The position numbers were made by a program, and so were the translations under genes. Of a stretch of DNA of 64,000 bases, positions 15,301-24,217 are shown piece after piece. The notes beneath the pieces were generated by a model. That model did no database searches and was not told where the DNA came from. It was given only the letters and a program-made list of their open reading frames with translations. The stretch's first letter is position 1. Every line of letters begins with the position of its first letter. Source of the stretch: Nakamurella sp040546275 (GTDB lineage Bacteria; Actinomycetota; Actinomycetes; Mycobacteriales; Nakamurellaceae). The stretch covers positions 124,001 to 188,000 of the forward strand of contig NZ_JBEPNO010000010.1 in assembly GCF_040546275.1 (NCBI RefSeq), in the 5' to 3' direction.

Positions 15301-18252
15301 GGCGACTACCAGGTGCACGTGGGCGACTCGTCCCGGAACCTTCCGCTGACCGTCGGCTTCACCCTGGGTGTGACAGCGGGCAGCCGTTCCGCTGTGGCGA
15401 CAGCGCCGGCGATGCTGACCCCGATGAGGGGCAATGTCGTCACCGCCAGGTTCTCCGCCGGAGGGACGCAGACCCTGACCGATCTCGAGCTGGGCCTTGA
15501 CGTCCCGGTCGGTTGGACCGCAATCGCCACGAGTGCGTCGACCTTCGCCACCGCAGCCCCGGAGGTCGAGCTGAAGACCACCTGGTTGGTGACACCGCCC
15601 GCCGACACGCAGAACCGGATCTTCCGGCTTGCGGCCACCGCAGCGGCTGACGGCGGCTACGCCACGTCGAATGGACTGCAGGTCACCGTCGGGTCGATCG
15701 TCACCGCCACACTCACCTCCACGGCCGACATGGTCGAGCCGGGCACCCCGGTGGCGGCCCACCTCACCCTGCGCAACGGTGGTGACACGGACGCCGAGGT
15801 GACCTATCAGCTCACCGGTACCACGGGCGTGACCGCGACGCCGGCCACCGCCACCGTGACGGTGCCGGCGGGCTCGTCGGTCGACGTGCCGTTCACCGTG
15901 TCCGTCGGTGCCGGTGCCTCCTCGGCCACCCTGGACGCGACGCTGCAGGTAAAGATCGGCTCCGAGGTCATCCCGACCGACGGCGCCACGCTGTCCATCC
16001 CCATCCTGTTCGCCTCCCTGGCCAAGGCCTACGGCAACGTCGGCGTCGGCGATCACGCCAACCCCGGTGTCGCGGACTTCGACGGTGCCGGCTTCAGCTA
16101 CTCGAGGCAGGGGCTGGCCGCAGTCGGAATCGTGCCGGGACAGCCGGTCGTTTACGGCGAGATCACCTACACCTGGCCGGATGTCGCGGCCGGGGCGCCG
16201 GACAACGTGGTCGCGGCCGGACAACGGATCGCCATCAACCAGGCCGGTAGGTCCTTCTCGATCCTCGGGGCCGCCAACAACGGGAGCGGTACCGGAACCG
16301 GCACCATCCGTTACACCGACGGCAGTTCCACGCCGTTCACGCTGGCACTCAACAACTGGACGTCATCCGCCCTGCTGCCGCAGGACGAACTGGTGGCGAC
16401 CGCCCACGAGTGGAACCCCAAGCCCGGCAGCGGATATCCCGATGCGCTGGATGTCAGCCTGTACACCACCACCATCACCCTGAACCCCGGCAAAACCGTT
16501 GCCTATCTGACGCTCCCGTCGTCCTCGACGAGCGACCAGGCCGGCAACCGGCTGCACCTGTTCGACCTGCAGGTCACTCCGGTCGACGGCCAGGCTGCTG
16601 TTTCGACCACCACGGCCGGACTGTCGCCGATCGCCGTCGCGGTCGGAACGGCCACGACGGCAACCGTCCTCGTCACCGGGACCGGCGGCACGCCCACCGG
16701 AACGGTCACGATCGCCGAGGGCACCGCGGTGCTGGCCACCAAGGCGCTGACCGGCGGAACCGCGATCATGACGATCGGCGCAGACCTGCCCGCCGGTGTA
16801 CACGCGCTGACCGTCTCCTACCCGGGTGACGACAAGTTCAAGGCGTCCTTCGCCACCCTGTCCCTCACCGTCGGTACCGCTCCGAAGGTCCGGCTCGTCA
16901 CCACCCCGACGGCGCCGAACAGCACCGGGTGGTACACCGTCCCGGTGCGACTGGCGGTCGTCGCCACCGATCCGGTCGATCCGAACCCGATCGTGCAGGC
17001 GCAGGTGGACGGTGCCGATTGGGCGCAGATCTCGGCCCCGGTGCAGTTCACCACCGACGGCACCCACGCGGCGGTCGTACGGGCGACCAACGCCGACGGC
17101 ATCGTCTCCGCCTCGACGCCCTGGACGGTGGAGATCGACCAGCTGGCTCCGGTGTCCAACGCCACGTTCGACGATGCGGCCCGCACGCTCACCTTCACTG
17201 CGGCGGACGCCACCTCGGGCGTCGGCCACGTCGAGTACCAGCTGCCGGGCGGGGGCTGGACGAGCGTGTCCGGACCGGTGACGCTCGGCAGCGCCGCGAT
17301 GGTGGTCAACTATCGCGCGATCGACAAGGCCGGCAACAGCGAAGCCGCGCATCAGGTCTCGGTACCGAGGGTGGGTATCACCCTGCTGGATTCCAGCACC
17401 GTTGCGTCGTTGTCGAAGAGTTCGGTGGTCGCCGGCGGGACCGTCACCCTCACCGTCAAGGTCGGCGGCCAGGGCGCGACACCCACCGGGACGGTGCGGG
17501 TCACCTCCGGGAGCGCACAGATCAGCCAGGCCGCCCTGTCCGGTGGCCGGGCGACGCTGACGATCAAGGGCAGCGCCTTCCGCACCGGTCGCTACTCGCT
17601 GACCGTCGCCTACGGCGGTGACACCACCTACGCGGGCTCCTCGGACGCCGTCATCCTGACGGTGAGCAAGGCCCCGTCTGCCAGCAGCATCAGCTTGTCG
17701 TCGGCGAAAGTGCCCTACGGGTCCGCGGTCAGTGCGACCGTGAGGGTGAGTGCAAGCGGGGTCAGCGCCACGGGCATCGTGACCATCAGGGAAGGAAGGA
17801 CAGTCGTCGGCACCGGGCGACTGGCCCGCGGTGCCACCGTGATCAAGTTGCCGATCCGCCTTGCGGTGGGTACCCACGCGCTGACGGCCACCTACGGCGG
17901 TGATTCCGCCGTCGCCGCCTCCGCCGTTGGTGCCACGCTGGTGGTGGTCAAGGCAGCCACCACGGTCAAGGCCAAGGTCACCCCGTCGCGGATCACCACC
18001 ACCACCAGGGCTGCGGTGGCGATCTCGGTGACGTCGACACCCGCCGGCACCATCGCCGCCGGGGTGGTGACCGCGAAGGTGACCACCGGTTCCCGGGCGG
18101 TGGCGACCATCGCCGTCCGGCTGGCCAACGGCAGGGCCATTGCCACGCTGCCCCACCTGGCCGCCGGGACCTACACGGTCACCCTCGCCTACAGCGGGTC
18201 GTCGCAGTTGGTCGCGTCCGCCGCCAGGACCATCATGCAGGTCGTGCGCTGA
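12331..18252 (+). CDS. exported multimodular GH3 beta-glycosidase with F5/8C and PA14 insertions (1973 aa)
   Basis: Translation from GTG 12331 (AGGA six bases upstream) gives a signal peptide (KQRRLPSLLAIAALTAGLL, ending in SPAVAGAA). The GH3 barrel runs to about residue 330, with the nucleophile Asp268 in VVTDWDGA. The second GH3 domain begins near ATVLMKN and is interrupted by a discoidin-like F5/8C domain (about 435-560) and a PA14 domain (about 590-705, GLTAEYFNN and RMRVDGQSVFDDWAQYG). It resumes with acid/base Glu759 in SEDGDR. An Fn3-like domain (about 910-1010), NEW3-like sandwiches, a CBM-like domain (about 1230-1420) and five Ig/OmpL47 modules follow. Family activity is hydrolysis of terminal beta-linked glucose, xylose or arabinose; the exact substrate is not readable. 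The last about 300 residues parallel the GH78 tail. A strong terminator follows. Confidence 0.93.
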   Translation: MKQRRLPSLLAIAALTAGLLVTVSPAVAGAAAAATPCPWVGSSATPEDKAAQVLAAMTLDEKLSMTRGSSSVPGYAGSIAAIGRLCIPALTLHDGGAGVVMSGATAMPAPIAAAATWDINAQKAYGQVVGAEAKTKGISVNLGPNVNLVRDPRGGRAFETAGEDPYLAGSAATAYVEGVQSRGVMSDLKHLVANDVEQNRNNADSVIDERTLNEIYYPAFKQAVQEGGAASIMSATSLVNGVHSNENSAVIKDAAKQDWGFDGFVVTDWDGARSTVRAANAQLDLTMPTPGNFGQPLADAVRSGAVSVAVLNDKISRILTQEFKYGMFENQPGSASADATSAAHTRTAQDVAAEATVLMKNSPVQHRGSLLPLDPTSAQSIVVIGEAAKTVPITGGGGSSHVPVGAAAVSTIADSIAARVGAHGRVDYVGPWTITPFATASAGDAASNMLDGQLASRWTSGTPMVPGQSLVIDMGATQAIDQISMDSGTSVGDYARGYEIRLSGDGATWGRPVAAGTGTGPQTTASFPSASARYVEVVQTATNSSWWSIAELNVSKSDGAGGQVALSRGGLHVPGVFDKLPTVPTTPFTSVDGKPGLTAEYFNNLDLSGTPALTKTEPNVDDHYTASPGPGVNAAGFSVRWTGFLTAPVTGTYTFSMANTGGIRMRVDGQSVFDDWAQYGPGTSSIHLTAGVATPISVENYQPINSATGPVAGTPTSPPTNGSVTLGWQTPDTAAIASAAAAAAAADVAVVVVNDNESEDGDRQNLTLPGAQDDLVAAVAAANPKTVVVLNTGGPVLMPWLGSVPSLLESWYGGQANGAALASVLFGDVNPSGKLPQTWPASMNQLPTADTARYPGDVDVSTNTTTINYSEGLDVGYRWYDSHHLTPLLPFGFGMSYTDFGFSDVAIGAAGVDGSRTVTATVTNTGTTTGSEVAQLYLSYPSAAGEPPNALKGFQRVTLAPQATTGVSFTLTPADLQVWDSSTHHWSTTPGDYQVHVGDSSRNLPLTVGFTLGVTAGSRSAVATAPAMLTPMRGNVVTARFSAGGTQTLTDLELGLDVPVGWTAIATSASTFATAAPEVELKTTWLVTPPADTQNRIFRLAATAAADGGYATSNGLQVTVGSIVTATLTSTADMVEPGTPVAAHLTLRNGGDTDAEVTYQLTGTTGVTATPATATVTVPAGSSVDVPFTVSVGAGASSATLDATLQVKIGSEVIPTDGATLSIPILFASLAKAYGNVGVGDHANPGVADFDGAGFSYSRQGLAAVGIVPGQPVVYGEITYTWPDVAAGAPDNVVAAGQRIAINQAGRSFSILGAANNGSGTGTGTIRYTDGSSTPFTLALNNWTSSALLPQDELVATAHEWNPKPGSGYPDALDVSLYTTTITLNPGKTVAYLTLPSSSTSDQAGNRLHLFDLQVTPVDGQAAVSTTTAGLSPIAVAVGTATTATVLVTGTGGTPTGTVTIAEGTAVLATKALTGGTAIMTIGADLPAGVHALTVSYPGDDKFKASFATLSLTVGTAPKVRLVTTPTAPNSTGWYTVPVRLAVVATDPVDPNPIVQAQVDGADWAQISAPVQFTTDGTHAAVVRATNADGIVSASTPWTVEIDQLAPVSNATFDDAARTLTFTAADATSGVGHVEYQLPGGGWTSVSGPVTLGSAAMVVNYRAIDKAGNSEAAHQVSVPRVGITLLDSSTVASLSKSSVVAGGTVTLTVKVGGQGATPTGTVRVTSGSAQISQAALSGGRATLTIKGSAFRTGRYSLTVAYGGDTTYAGSSDAVILTVSKAPSASSISLSSAKVPYGSAVSATVRVSASGVSATGIVTIREGRTVVGTGRLARGATVIKLPIRLAVGTHALTATYGGDSAVAASAVGATLVVVKAATTVKAKVTPSRITTTTRAAVAISVTSTPAGTIAAGVVTAKVTTGSRAVATIAVRLANGRAIATLPHLAAGTYTVTLAYSGSSQLVASAARTIMQVVR

Positions 18253-18266
18253 ACGGATGACCTGCC

Positions 18267-18309
18267 CCGTTGATTGCCCCGGTCCCCGTGGTTCCGGGGC
18301 AATCAACGG
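18267..18309 (+). terminator. 16-bp perfect hairpin terminator after the GH3 gene
   Basis: CCGTTGATTGCCCCGG at 18267-18282 pairs perfectly with CCGGGGCAATCAACGG at 18294-18309 around an 11-nt loop, 15 bp past the GH3 stop. It separates the GH3 transcript from the next glycosidase unit. The U-tract is weak. Confidence 0.8.
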
Positions 18310-18413
18310 CCTGAAAATACCGACTGGATACCGCAATATCACCGACTTTTGAAACCTGCACGTCTGCGTTCGGAAGGGCGTCATTTTCGGAGCGGGAATT
18401 ATCATCACCAGGC

Positions 18414-18443
18414 TTGACAGTGATCGTCCTGTCGTTGCACGAT
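18414..18443 (+). promoter_or_regulatory. candidate promoter for the 18573-27328 glycosidase operon
   Basis: TTGACA (18414-18419) followed after 18 bp by CACGAT (18438-18443) lies 130 bp before the ATG at 18573, in the 320-bp gap after the GH3 terminator. The -35 is consensus and the -10 is poor. Partly symmetric sequence (TTGCACGAT and GCGATTGCA) overlaps the -10 and could be an operator. Confidence 0.4.
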
Positions 18444-18572
18444 CATCATGCGATTGCACCAGGAGTTTCTCGAGCTTTTCATCTGAATTTCGATGGCTTT
18501 TGCATTCGCCGGTCATCCGGGGCCTGTCAGGCCCCGGCCTGCCGGACAACCTGATCGACCGAGAGGACCGCA

Positions 18573-21143
18573 ATGTTGCGTATCAGGGCTCGACGCCCGT
18601 CCCGGCCCGTCCTGACCGCAGTCGGTGCGGTGGCCGTCATCCTCATCGGGTCGATCGCGGCCACGACGGTGGCCACCCACCGGATGCCGGCAACCGTGAC
18701 GGTGGCCGGCATCCTCGGTCTGCCGCCGATCAGCTCGGCCCAGGCGTACAACTTGGCGCCGGCCACCCGCACGATCCGGCCCGTCACGGTCACCGACAGC
18801 ACCGGCCTGCTGGCCGACTACGTCTCCGCCTCCTCCCTGATCTCCGAGCAGTCCGCGCACGGCCTGCGGACCGTCGGTAGCGGGTCCAGCGTCGCCACCG
18901 TCGACGGCACCGCGGTCCGGCGCAGCGGCACGTCACCGGACGCATCCTTCTCGTATCTGTTGCACGGCAGTGGCAAAGGCGCCCAGACGGTGCGGGTGGA
19001 AGAGGCCGGCAGCGCATCGTCCAGCTACGACGTCCTCGTCGGGACCACGACGCTCCACCAGCGTCGGCCGACCGCCGCGGACTATGCGTTCGGCGGCCGG
19101 GCCATCGGGATGGTGCACTACGCGCTGACCGTGCCGGCGGCGGCCATCGCTGCCGACGGCACCTACCGCCTGACCTTCCGCAACACCGCAACCCCCGGGG
19201 ACGGCGCCCAGATCGCCGGGGTCTGGGATTCCGCCGCCACCGGCGCCGCACAGGCGCCCTTCGGCGGATCGGTGACCAACCCCAAGGGTGCTTCCGGTAC
19301 CGGGACCACCGTGCTGAAGTCAGACATCTTCGGCGCGCCGTATGTCATCTACGACTTCGGCAAGGATGTCGCCGGAACCGTCAGCCTCGATGTCGACAAC
19401 CGCGCCGGATCGCCCAAAATCGGGGTGGCGTTCAGCGAGTCGATCCAATTCCTCACCACACAGTCGGATTTCAGCCAGGATCCGAGTGGGGTCGCCACCG
19501 AAACCCACTTCTTCCAGCCGGCTGCCGGCCGGAGCACGATCAACGATTCGGTGATCCGCGGTGGATTCCGCTACCTCATGCTCTACCTCGCCGCACCCGG
19601 CGAATTGTCCGTCTCGAATCTGGCGCTGCATTTCACCGGTGACCCGGACAATCCCGATCTTCGCAACTACAAGGGCGCATTTTTCTCCAGCGACACGACG
19701 CTCAACAAGCTCTGGTATTCGGGCGCCTACACGACCCAGCTGTCGACCATCGCGTCGAACACGGGTCGTCCCTACCCCGCCCAGCCCGGTCCGGTGGCCA
19801 ACGACGTCACGGTCGCCAAGGGCACCAGCTTCCTGAGCGACGGCGCCAAGCGTGACCGCCTCGACTGGGGCGGCGACAACGGCATCTCGGGTCCGGTGGC
19901 GTTGCTCACGACCGGTCGCGGCGAGGCGGTGCAGAACAGCATCGAGTGGTTCGGGGACCATCCGTTCCCGAACGGCCAGATCCCGGGTGTCTACCTGCCG
20001 GCACCGGCCGGATTCCAGTCGGCGTGGGGGGAGTACGCGGCCTGGTGGGTCCATAACTACTGGACCTACTACCTGTACACCGGCGACCGTGCCTTCCTGG
20101 ACAGCTACTACTCCGCGATGAAGGGAAACCTGGCGTGGTTCGCCACCCAGGTCGGTGCCGATCATCTGTGGGACGTGTCGGGGGCGACCAGCGGGCACTG
20201 GGGTTACGGCCAGTCGGGCAAGGAAACCTACGACAACGCCGTCTACACGATGGCGCTGCGGGACGCTGCCGCTGCGGCCGCTGTCGAGGAGGACACCTCG
20301 GCAGCCAGCAGTTACACGACGCGGGCGACGCAGACGGCTGCGGCGGTGAACGCGACGCTGTGGGATGACACCGCAGGCGCCTACCTGGTACTCCCGGGCA
20401 GCACTGCACATCCCTTGGACGGCAACACGATGGCCGTCGTCGCCGGTATCGCCACCGGCGACCGCGCCACCCGCGCCCTGGCGTTCGTGCACAAGACGCT
20501 CGGCACGCCGCTCGGCGAACTCAACGTCGACAGCACGGACAACAACAACGTCTCCAACGTCATCAGCCCGTTCGTGTCCTATCAGGAGCTGCTCGCCGAC
20601 TCGGCCCTGGGGACGGCCGCCGGCGACACCCAGGCGATGTCGGATCTGCGCCGCACCTGGGCCCACATGTTGACCGGCGACACCACCAGCACCCTGTGGG
20701 AAACCGTCTCGCCCAGCGGTGGTCTCGGTCTCGGGTCCTACACCAGCATGGCGCACGGCTGGGGTACCGGGCCGACGGCCTATCTGACCAACCAGCTGCT
20801 GGGGGTCACGCCGACCAGTGGTGGTTTCGCCTCGTTCCAGGTGGCGCCGCGCCCCGCGGGCGGGGTCACCTGGGCGCAGGGCACCGTCCCCACGCCCCGG
20901 GGCCCGATCGGGGCCGGCTGGCGCCAGCACGGCCAGTCGTTCCAGATCGCCGTGACGGCCCCGGCGGGCAGCAGCTACCGCATCGTCCTCCCGGACGGCA
21001 CGGGCACTGTCGTAGTCGGCGGCGCCACCGTCTTCGAGGCCGGACATGCCGTCACCGGTTCGTCCTCGGGCACCGTCCGCCGCAGCGGCGGCGACCTGGT
21101 GCTCGAGGGACTGCACGGCACCACCGACATCACCACTTCTTGA
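18573..21143 (+). CDS. exported six-hairpin alpha-L-rhamnosidase-like glycosidase (856 aa)
   Basis: Residues about 12-35 (RPVLTAVGAVAVILIGSIAA) are a signal peptide or N-terminal anchor. A beta-sandwich region contains PYVIYDFGKDVAGTVSLDV and RGGFRYLMLYL, as in rhamnosidase N-domains. The six-hairpin (alpha/alpha)6 domain starts near LNKLWYSGAYTTQ and carries DGAKRDRLDWGGD, where Asp428 stands at the place of the general-acid Glu of classical GH78 RDERLGW motifs. The motif SLAHGW/SMAHGWGTGPTAYLTNQLLGV near the C-terminal end is also typical. The start ATG 18573 has AGAGGA upstream. It is followed after 26 bp by a paralogue and then a DUF5722-like gene, clearly one operon. It probably acts on rhamnosides or a related deoxy-sugar linkage outside the cell; the E-to-D change leaves the activity open. 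Confidence 0.85.
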   Translation: MLRIRARRPSRPVLTAVGAVAVILIGSIAATTVATHRMPATVTVAGILGLPPISSAQAYNLAPATRTIRPVTVTDSTGLLADYVSASSLISEQSAHGLRTVGSGSSVATVDGTAVRRSGTSPDASFSYLLHGSGKGAQTVRVEEAGSASSSYDVLVGTTTLHQRRPTAADYAFGGRAIGMVHYALTVPAAAIAADGTYRLTFRNTATPGDGAQIAGVWDSAATGAAQAPFGGSVTNPKGASGTGTTVLKSDIFGAPYVIYDFGKDVAGTVSLDVDNRAGSPKIGVAFSESIQFLTTQSDFSQDPSGVATETHFFQPAAGRSTINDSVIRGGFRYLMLYLAAPGELSVSNLALHFTGDPDNPDLRNYKGAFFSSDTTLNKLWYSGAYTTQLSTIASNTGRPYPAQPGPVANDVTVAKGTSFLSDGAKRDRLDWGGDNGISGPVALLTTGRGEAVQNSIEWFGDHPFPNGQIPGVYLPAPAGFQSAWGEYAAWWVHNYWTYYLYTGDRAFLDSYYSAMKGNLAWFATQVGADHLWDVSGATSGHWGYGQSGKETYDNAVYTMALRDAAAAAAVEEDTSAASSYTTRATQTAAAVNATLWDDTAGAYLVLPGSTAHPLDGNTMAVVAGIATGDRATRALAFVHKTLGTPLGELNVDSTDNNNVSNVISPFVSYQELLADSALGTAAGDTQAMSDLRRTWAHMLTGDTTSTLWETVSPSGGLGLGSYTSMAHGWGTGPTAYLTNQLLGVTPTSGGFASFQVAPRPAGGVTWAQGTVPTPRGPIGAGWRQHGQSFQIAVTAPAGSSYRIVLPDGTGTVVVGGATVFEAGHAVTGSSSGTVRRSGGDLVLEGLHGTTDITTS

Positions 21144-21169
21144 ACCCCCATCGGCAGGGAGCCCAGACC

Positions 21170-24100
21170 ATGAAGCGAATTCGACCACTGCTGATCACCA
21201 CCGCACTCGTGGCCAGTGCCCTGCTCGCTACCGGCGCAGCCACTCCGGGTGTCGACCGAGCGTCCGCGCCGGGCAGCGCGGCCGTTGGCACGGTTGGCAG
21301 TTCCGCCGCGGCGGCCACGGGTGTGCCGCAGCCCGGCAAGTGGCAGCAGTACGTGAACAGCCCGGCGTCCCGGACCATCAAGCCGACCGCGGTGGTCCAC
21401 GCACTGGACCGCGCGGGCATTATCACCGGGGCACCGGCCAACGCATTGGCCACCGACGGGAAGTCCGTGCGGCTCACCAGCACCGGTGGTCGAAGCGGGT
21501 CTCCCCTGCTCACCGTCGATCTCGGGCAGGACGTCGGCGGACTGGCGGACGTCCGGGTCCTCGCGGCCTCGGATCCACGACCGTCCCTGCGCGCCTGCTT
21601 CTCCGAATCGCAGAACTACCTCGCGCTGACCGACGCGCAGAACAGCGGTGAAGGTGCGATCGCACCCGGCTGCGACACGGCCAACATCTTCAACGGATTC
21701 CCCGGTGTCGGATACACCTACGACAGCGACTCGCATCTCCTCGACCTGCCGGCGACGCTCCCGGGGACGGCGAGCGACAAGGTGCTGCGCGGTGGCTTCC
21801 GTTACCTGACCCTGTTTCTCGACAGCCCGGGCTGGGTCGACGTCGACGCTGTCACGGTGAACTTCACCGCCGCCCCGGGCCAGACCGATCTGCGCAACTA
21901 CCCCGGTCACTTCCTCTCCAGCGACGACACCCTCAACAAGATCTGGTACGCCGGGGCCTACACGACCCAGCTCGACACCGGCCCGGCGAACTCGGCGAAG
22001 TCCTGGCCGTACGTGACCGGTGAGGCCGACTCCTCGGACGCCGTGGTACCCGGAGCCGATCCGACGAAGGAAGTCATCTACGACGGCGGCAAACGTGACC
22101 GCATCGTCTGGCAGGGCGACCTCGCCGTGCAGGGTCCGGTGACCTACCTGTCCACCAACGACAAGAGCGCGGTGGAGAACTCCCTGGCATCACTGGCGTC
22201 CCAGCAGCTGGCCGACGGATTCATGCCGGCCGAGAGCCTGGTGGGCGACCACAACACCGGAGAGGAACGTACCTACGGCGAATACGTCACGTGGTTCGTC
22301 AACAACATGGAGCAGAACTGGATGTACACCGGGGACAAGGCGTTCCTGACGACCTGGTGGCCGGCCGTCACGAAGGCCATGGCCTGGCTGGAATCGGTGC
22401 GGCTGCAGGACCCACAGGGTCTGATCTCCTTCGCCGCGGTGAACTCCTGCGGGCACTACGGGTACACCGACTGCGGGCACGAGACCTACCTGAACGCCCT
22501 CTACGTCCGCAACCTCCAGCAGGCCGCGGACCTGGCGAAGGTGATGGGCGACAACGCTTCCGCTGCGACCTACACCGCCAGGTCTACGACCGTGAGCAAC
22601 GCGATCAACGTGCAGCTGTGGGATCCGGTAGCCGGTGCCTACCGCTACTCGCGGGAGACACCGAACTCCTACCCGCAGGATGCGAATGCCACCGCGGTCC
22701 TGACCGGGGTGGCGACCGGAGCCCGCGCGAGCAGTGCGCTGGCCTACCTGCGGTCGCACACCTGGTCCACTCTCGGGTCCCTGACGGTGCCGGTCGACAA
22801 CGCGCCGTCCTCGCTCCCGGCGTTCTACGCCCCGCTGCCGTCCGGGTTCGAGGTCGACGCCCGCCTCACCCAGGCCGGAACCGACCCGCTGGTGGGCCAG
22901 TCCGCCGAACAGCTGATGACGACCTTCTGGGGCTGGATGCTCCAGCAGGATCCGGGCACCACGTTCTGGGAGCACGTGCGGCCCGACGGCACGCCGAACC
23001 TGTCCCAGTTCTCGTCGTTGGCCCATGGCTGGGCGGCCGGCCCGACCGTGTCGCTGACGCAGGGTGTCCTCGGACTGCGGCCGACCTCGGGCGGGTATGC
23101 GACCTGGTTGGCCCGCCCCACCCCCGGGTCGCTGACCTGGGCCGAAGGGACGGTGCCGACTCCGCAGGGGAACCTGGACGCGCACTGGGACCACACCCGG
23201 TCCGGCTTCACCCTGCAGCTCACCGCGCCGAAGAAGACATCGGGCTCGGTCCAGGTGCCGACCTTCGGCGACTCCGTCAGGGTCACCGTCGACGGCCGGA
23301 CGGTGTGGGACGGCAAGCGGGGGACGGCGACGGTGCAGGGCGGCTACGTGACCGTCAACGGTGTCGGCGCCGGCAAGCACACCGTGGTGGTCACCCCGAC
23401 GAGTCCGGTGAGGACGACCGTCTCCCTGATCGCCTCGTCGGACCAGAGCTCCGTCGCTCCGGGTTCCACCGTGCACCTGACGGCGACGCTGACCGGCCGC
23501 GCGGCCGGCACCCTGACGGGCCGGCTGGCCGTCACCGGACCGGCCGGCTGGGTGATCAGTCCGGCCACCACCGGTGTCGACGTGACCAGCGACGGCCGGG
23601 TGGTCAGCCGGACGGTCGACGTCTACGCCTACGTCTCGCCCCAGGCCGCCAGCGGTTCGCCGACGGTGAAACTCACCTTCTCCGGATCGGGGGCCACCGC
23701 AGTCGCGTCGGTTCCGTTCACGTTGCAGCGCAGCACCATCATCTACGATTTCGAGTCGGGCACCCAAGGCTGGACGGCCGGCACCGGGGTGACCTCGCTG
23801 GCGACGGTGGGTAGCTTCGCCAACGGCCCCGGCCGGCCCGAGCAGGGCGCGGCCGCACTCGAGGCGATCGGCGCCGGCATCGCGGCCGACAGCCCGCGGA
23901 CGGTCTCGGTGACCCCGTCGTCACCGTTGGACCTGAGCGGCGCGACCACCTTGGCCCTGGCGATGGACAGCTACGGCGGTGCTCCCGGCGCCACCGGGTA
24001 CGCCGGCACGATCGTGGTGACCGGTACCGACGGCAGGACGGCGCAGATCACCGCGCCGATCAGCCCGGACAGCTGGACCACCCTGACCCTCGACCTGTCC

Positions 24101-24214
24101 GGGTTCGCCGGCCGCAGCTCGGTTGCGTCCATCTCGGCGTCGATGAATGCCGTGGGCAGTTCGCAGATCTGGCAGCCCCGGTTCCAGATCGACGACGTCC
24201 GAACGGTGGGCTGA
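21170..24214 (+). CDS. exported six-hairpin rhamnosidase-like glycosidase with C-terminal NEW3 and CBM-like modules (1014 aa)
   Basis: Start ATG 21170 has GGGAG upstream and begins a clear signal peptide (MKRIRPLLITTALVASALLA). The catalytic part parallels the preceding protein: LRNYPGHFLSSDDTLNKIWY, DGGKRDRIVWQGD (Asp310 at the general-acid position), FVNNMEQNWMYTGDKAFL and SSLAHGWAAGPTVSLTQGVLG. It then adds a NEW3-type sandwich (about residues 745-855) and a terminal module of about 155 residues beginning YDFESGTQGWTAG. That terminal module is plainly homologous to the end of the next protein. A Cys-rich stretch (NSCGHYGYTDCGHETY) suggests a disulfide, fitting an extracellular location. 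The role is most likely cleavage of rhamnose-like side chains together with its operon partners; the linkage is unknown. Confidence 0.85.
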   Translation: MKRIRPLLITTALVASALLATGAATPGVDRASAPGSAAVGTVGSSAAAATGVPQPGKWQQYVNSPASRTIKPTAVVHALDRAGIITGAPANALATDGKSVRLTSTGGRSGSPLLTVDLGQDVGGLADVRVLAASDPRPSLRACFSESQNYLALTDAQNSGEGAIAPGCDTANIFNGFPGVGYTYDSDSHLLDLPATLPGTASDKVLRGGFRYLTLFLDSPGWVDVDAVTVNFTAAPGQTDLRNYPGHFLSSDDTLNKIWYAGAYTTQLDTGPANSAKSWPYVTGEADSSDAVVPGADPTKEVIYDGGKRDRIVWQGDLAVQGPVTYLSTNDKSAVENSLASLASQQLADGFMPAESLVGDHNTGEERTYGEYVTWFVNNMEQNWMYTGDKAFLTTWWPAVTKAMAWLESVRLQDPQGLISFAAVNSCGHYGYTDCGHETYLNALYVRNLQQAADLAKVMGDNASAATYTARSTTVSNAINVQLWDPVAGAYRYSRETPNSYPQDANATAVLTGVATGARASSALAYLRSHTWSTLGSLTVPVDNAPSSLPAFYAPLPSGFEVDARLTQAGTDPLVGQSAEQLMTTFWGWMLQQDPGTTFWEHVRPDGTPNLSQFSSLAHGWAAGPTVSLTQGVLGLRPTSGGYATWLARPTPGSLTWAEGTVPTPQGNLDAHWDHTRSGFTLQLTAPKKTSGSVQVPTFGDSVRVTVDGRTVWDGKRGTATVQGGYVTVNGVGAGKHTVVVTPTSPVRTTVSLIASSDQSSVAPGSTVHLTATLTGRAAGTLTGRLAVTGPAGWVISPATTGVDVTSDGRVVSRTVDVYAYVSPQAASGSPTVKLTFSGSGATAVASVPFTLQRSTIIYDFESGTQGWTAGTGVTSLATVGSFANGPGRPEQGAAALEAIGAGIAADSPRTVSVTPSSPLDLSGATTLALAMDSYGGAPGATGYAGTIVVTGTDGRTAQITAPISPDSWTTLTLDLSGFAGRSSVASISASMNAVGSSQIWQPRFQIDDVRTVG

Positions 24215-24217
24215 CGG

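Noticed and set aside
14380..16224. 614-codon minus frame inside the GH3 gene
   Set aside because: Antisense to conserved GH3 and Fn3 domains, low-complexity product and no RBS.
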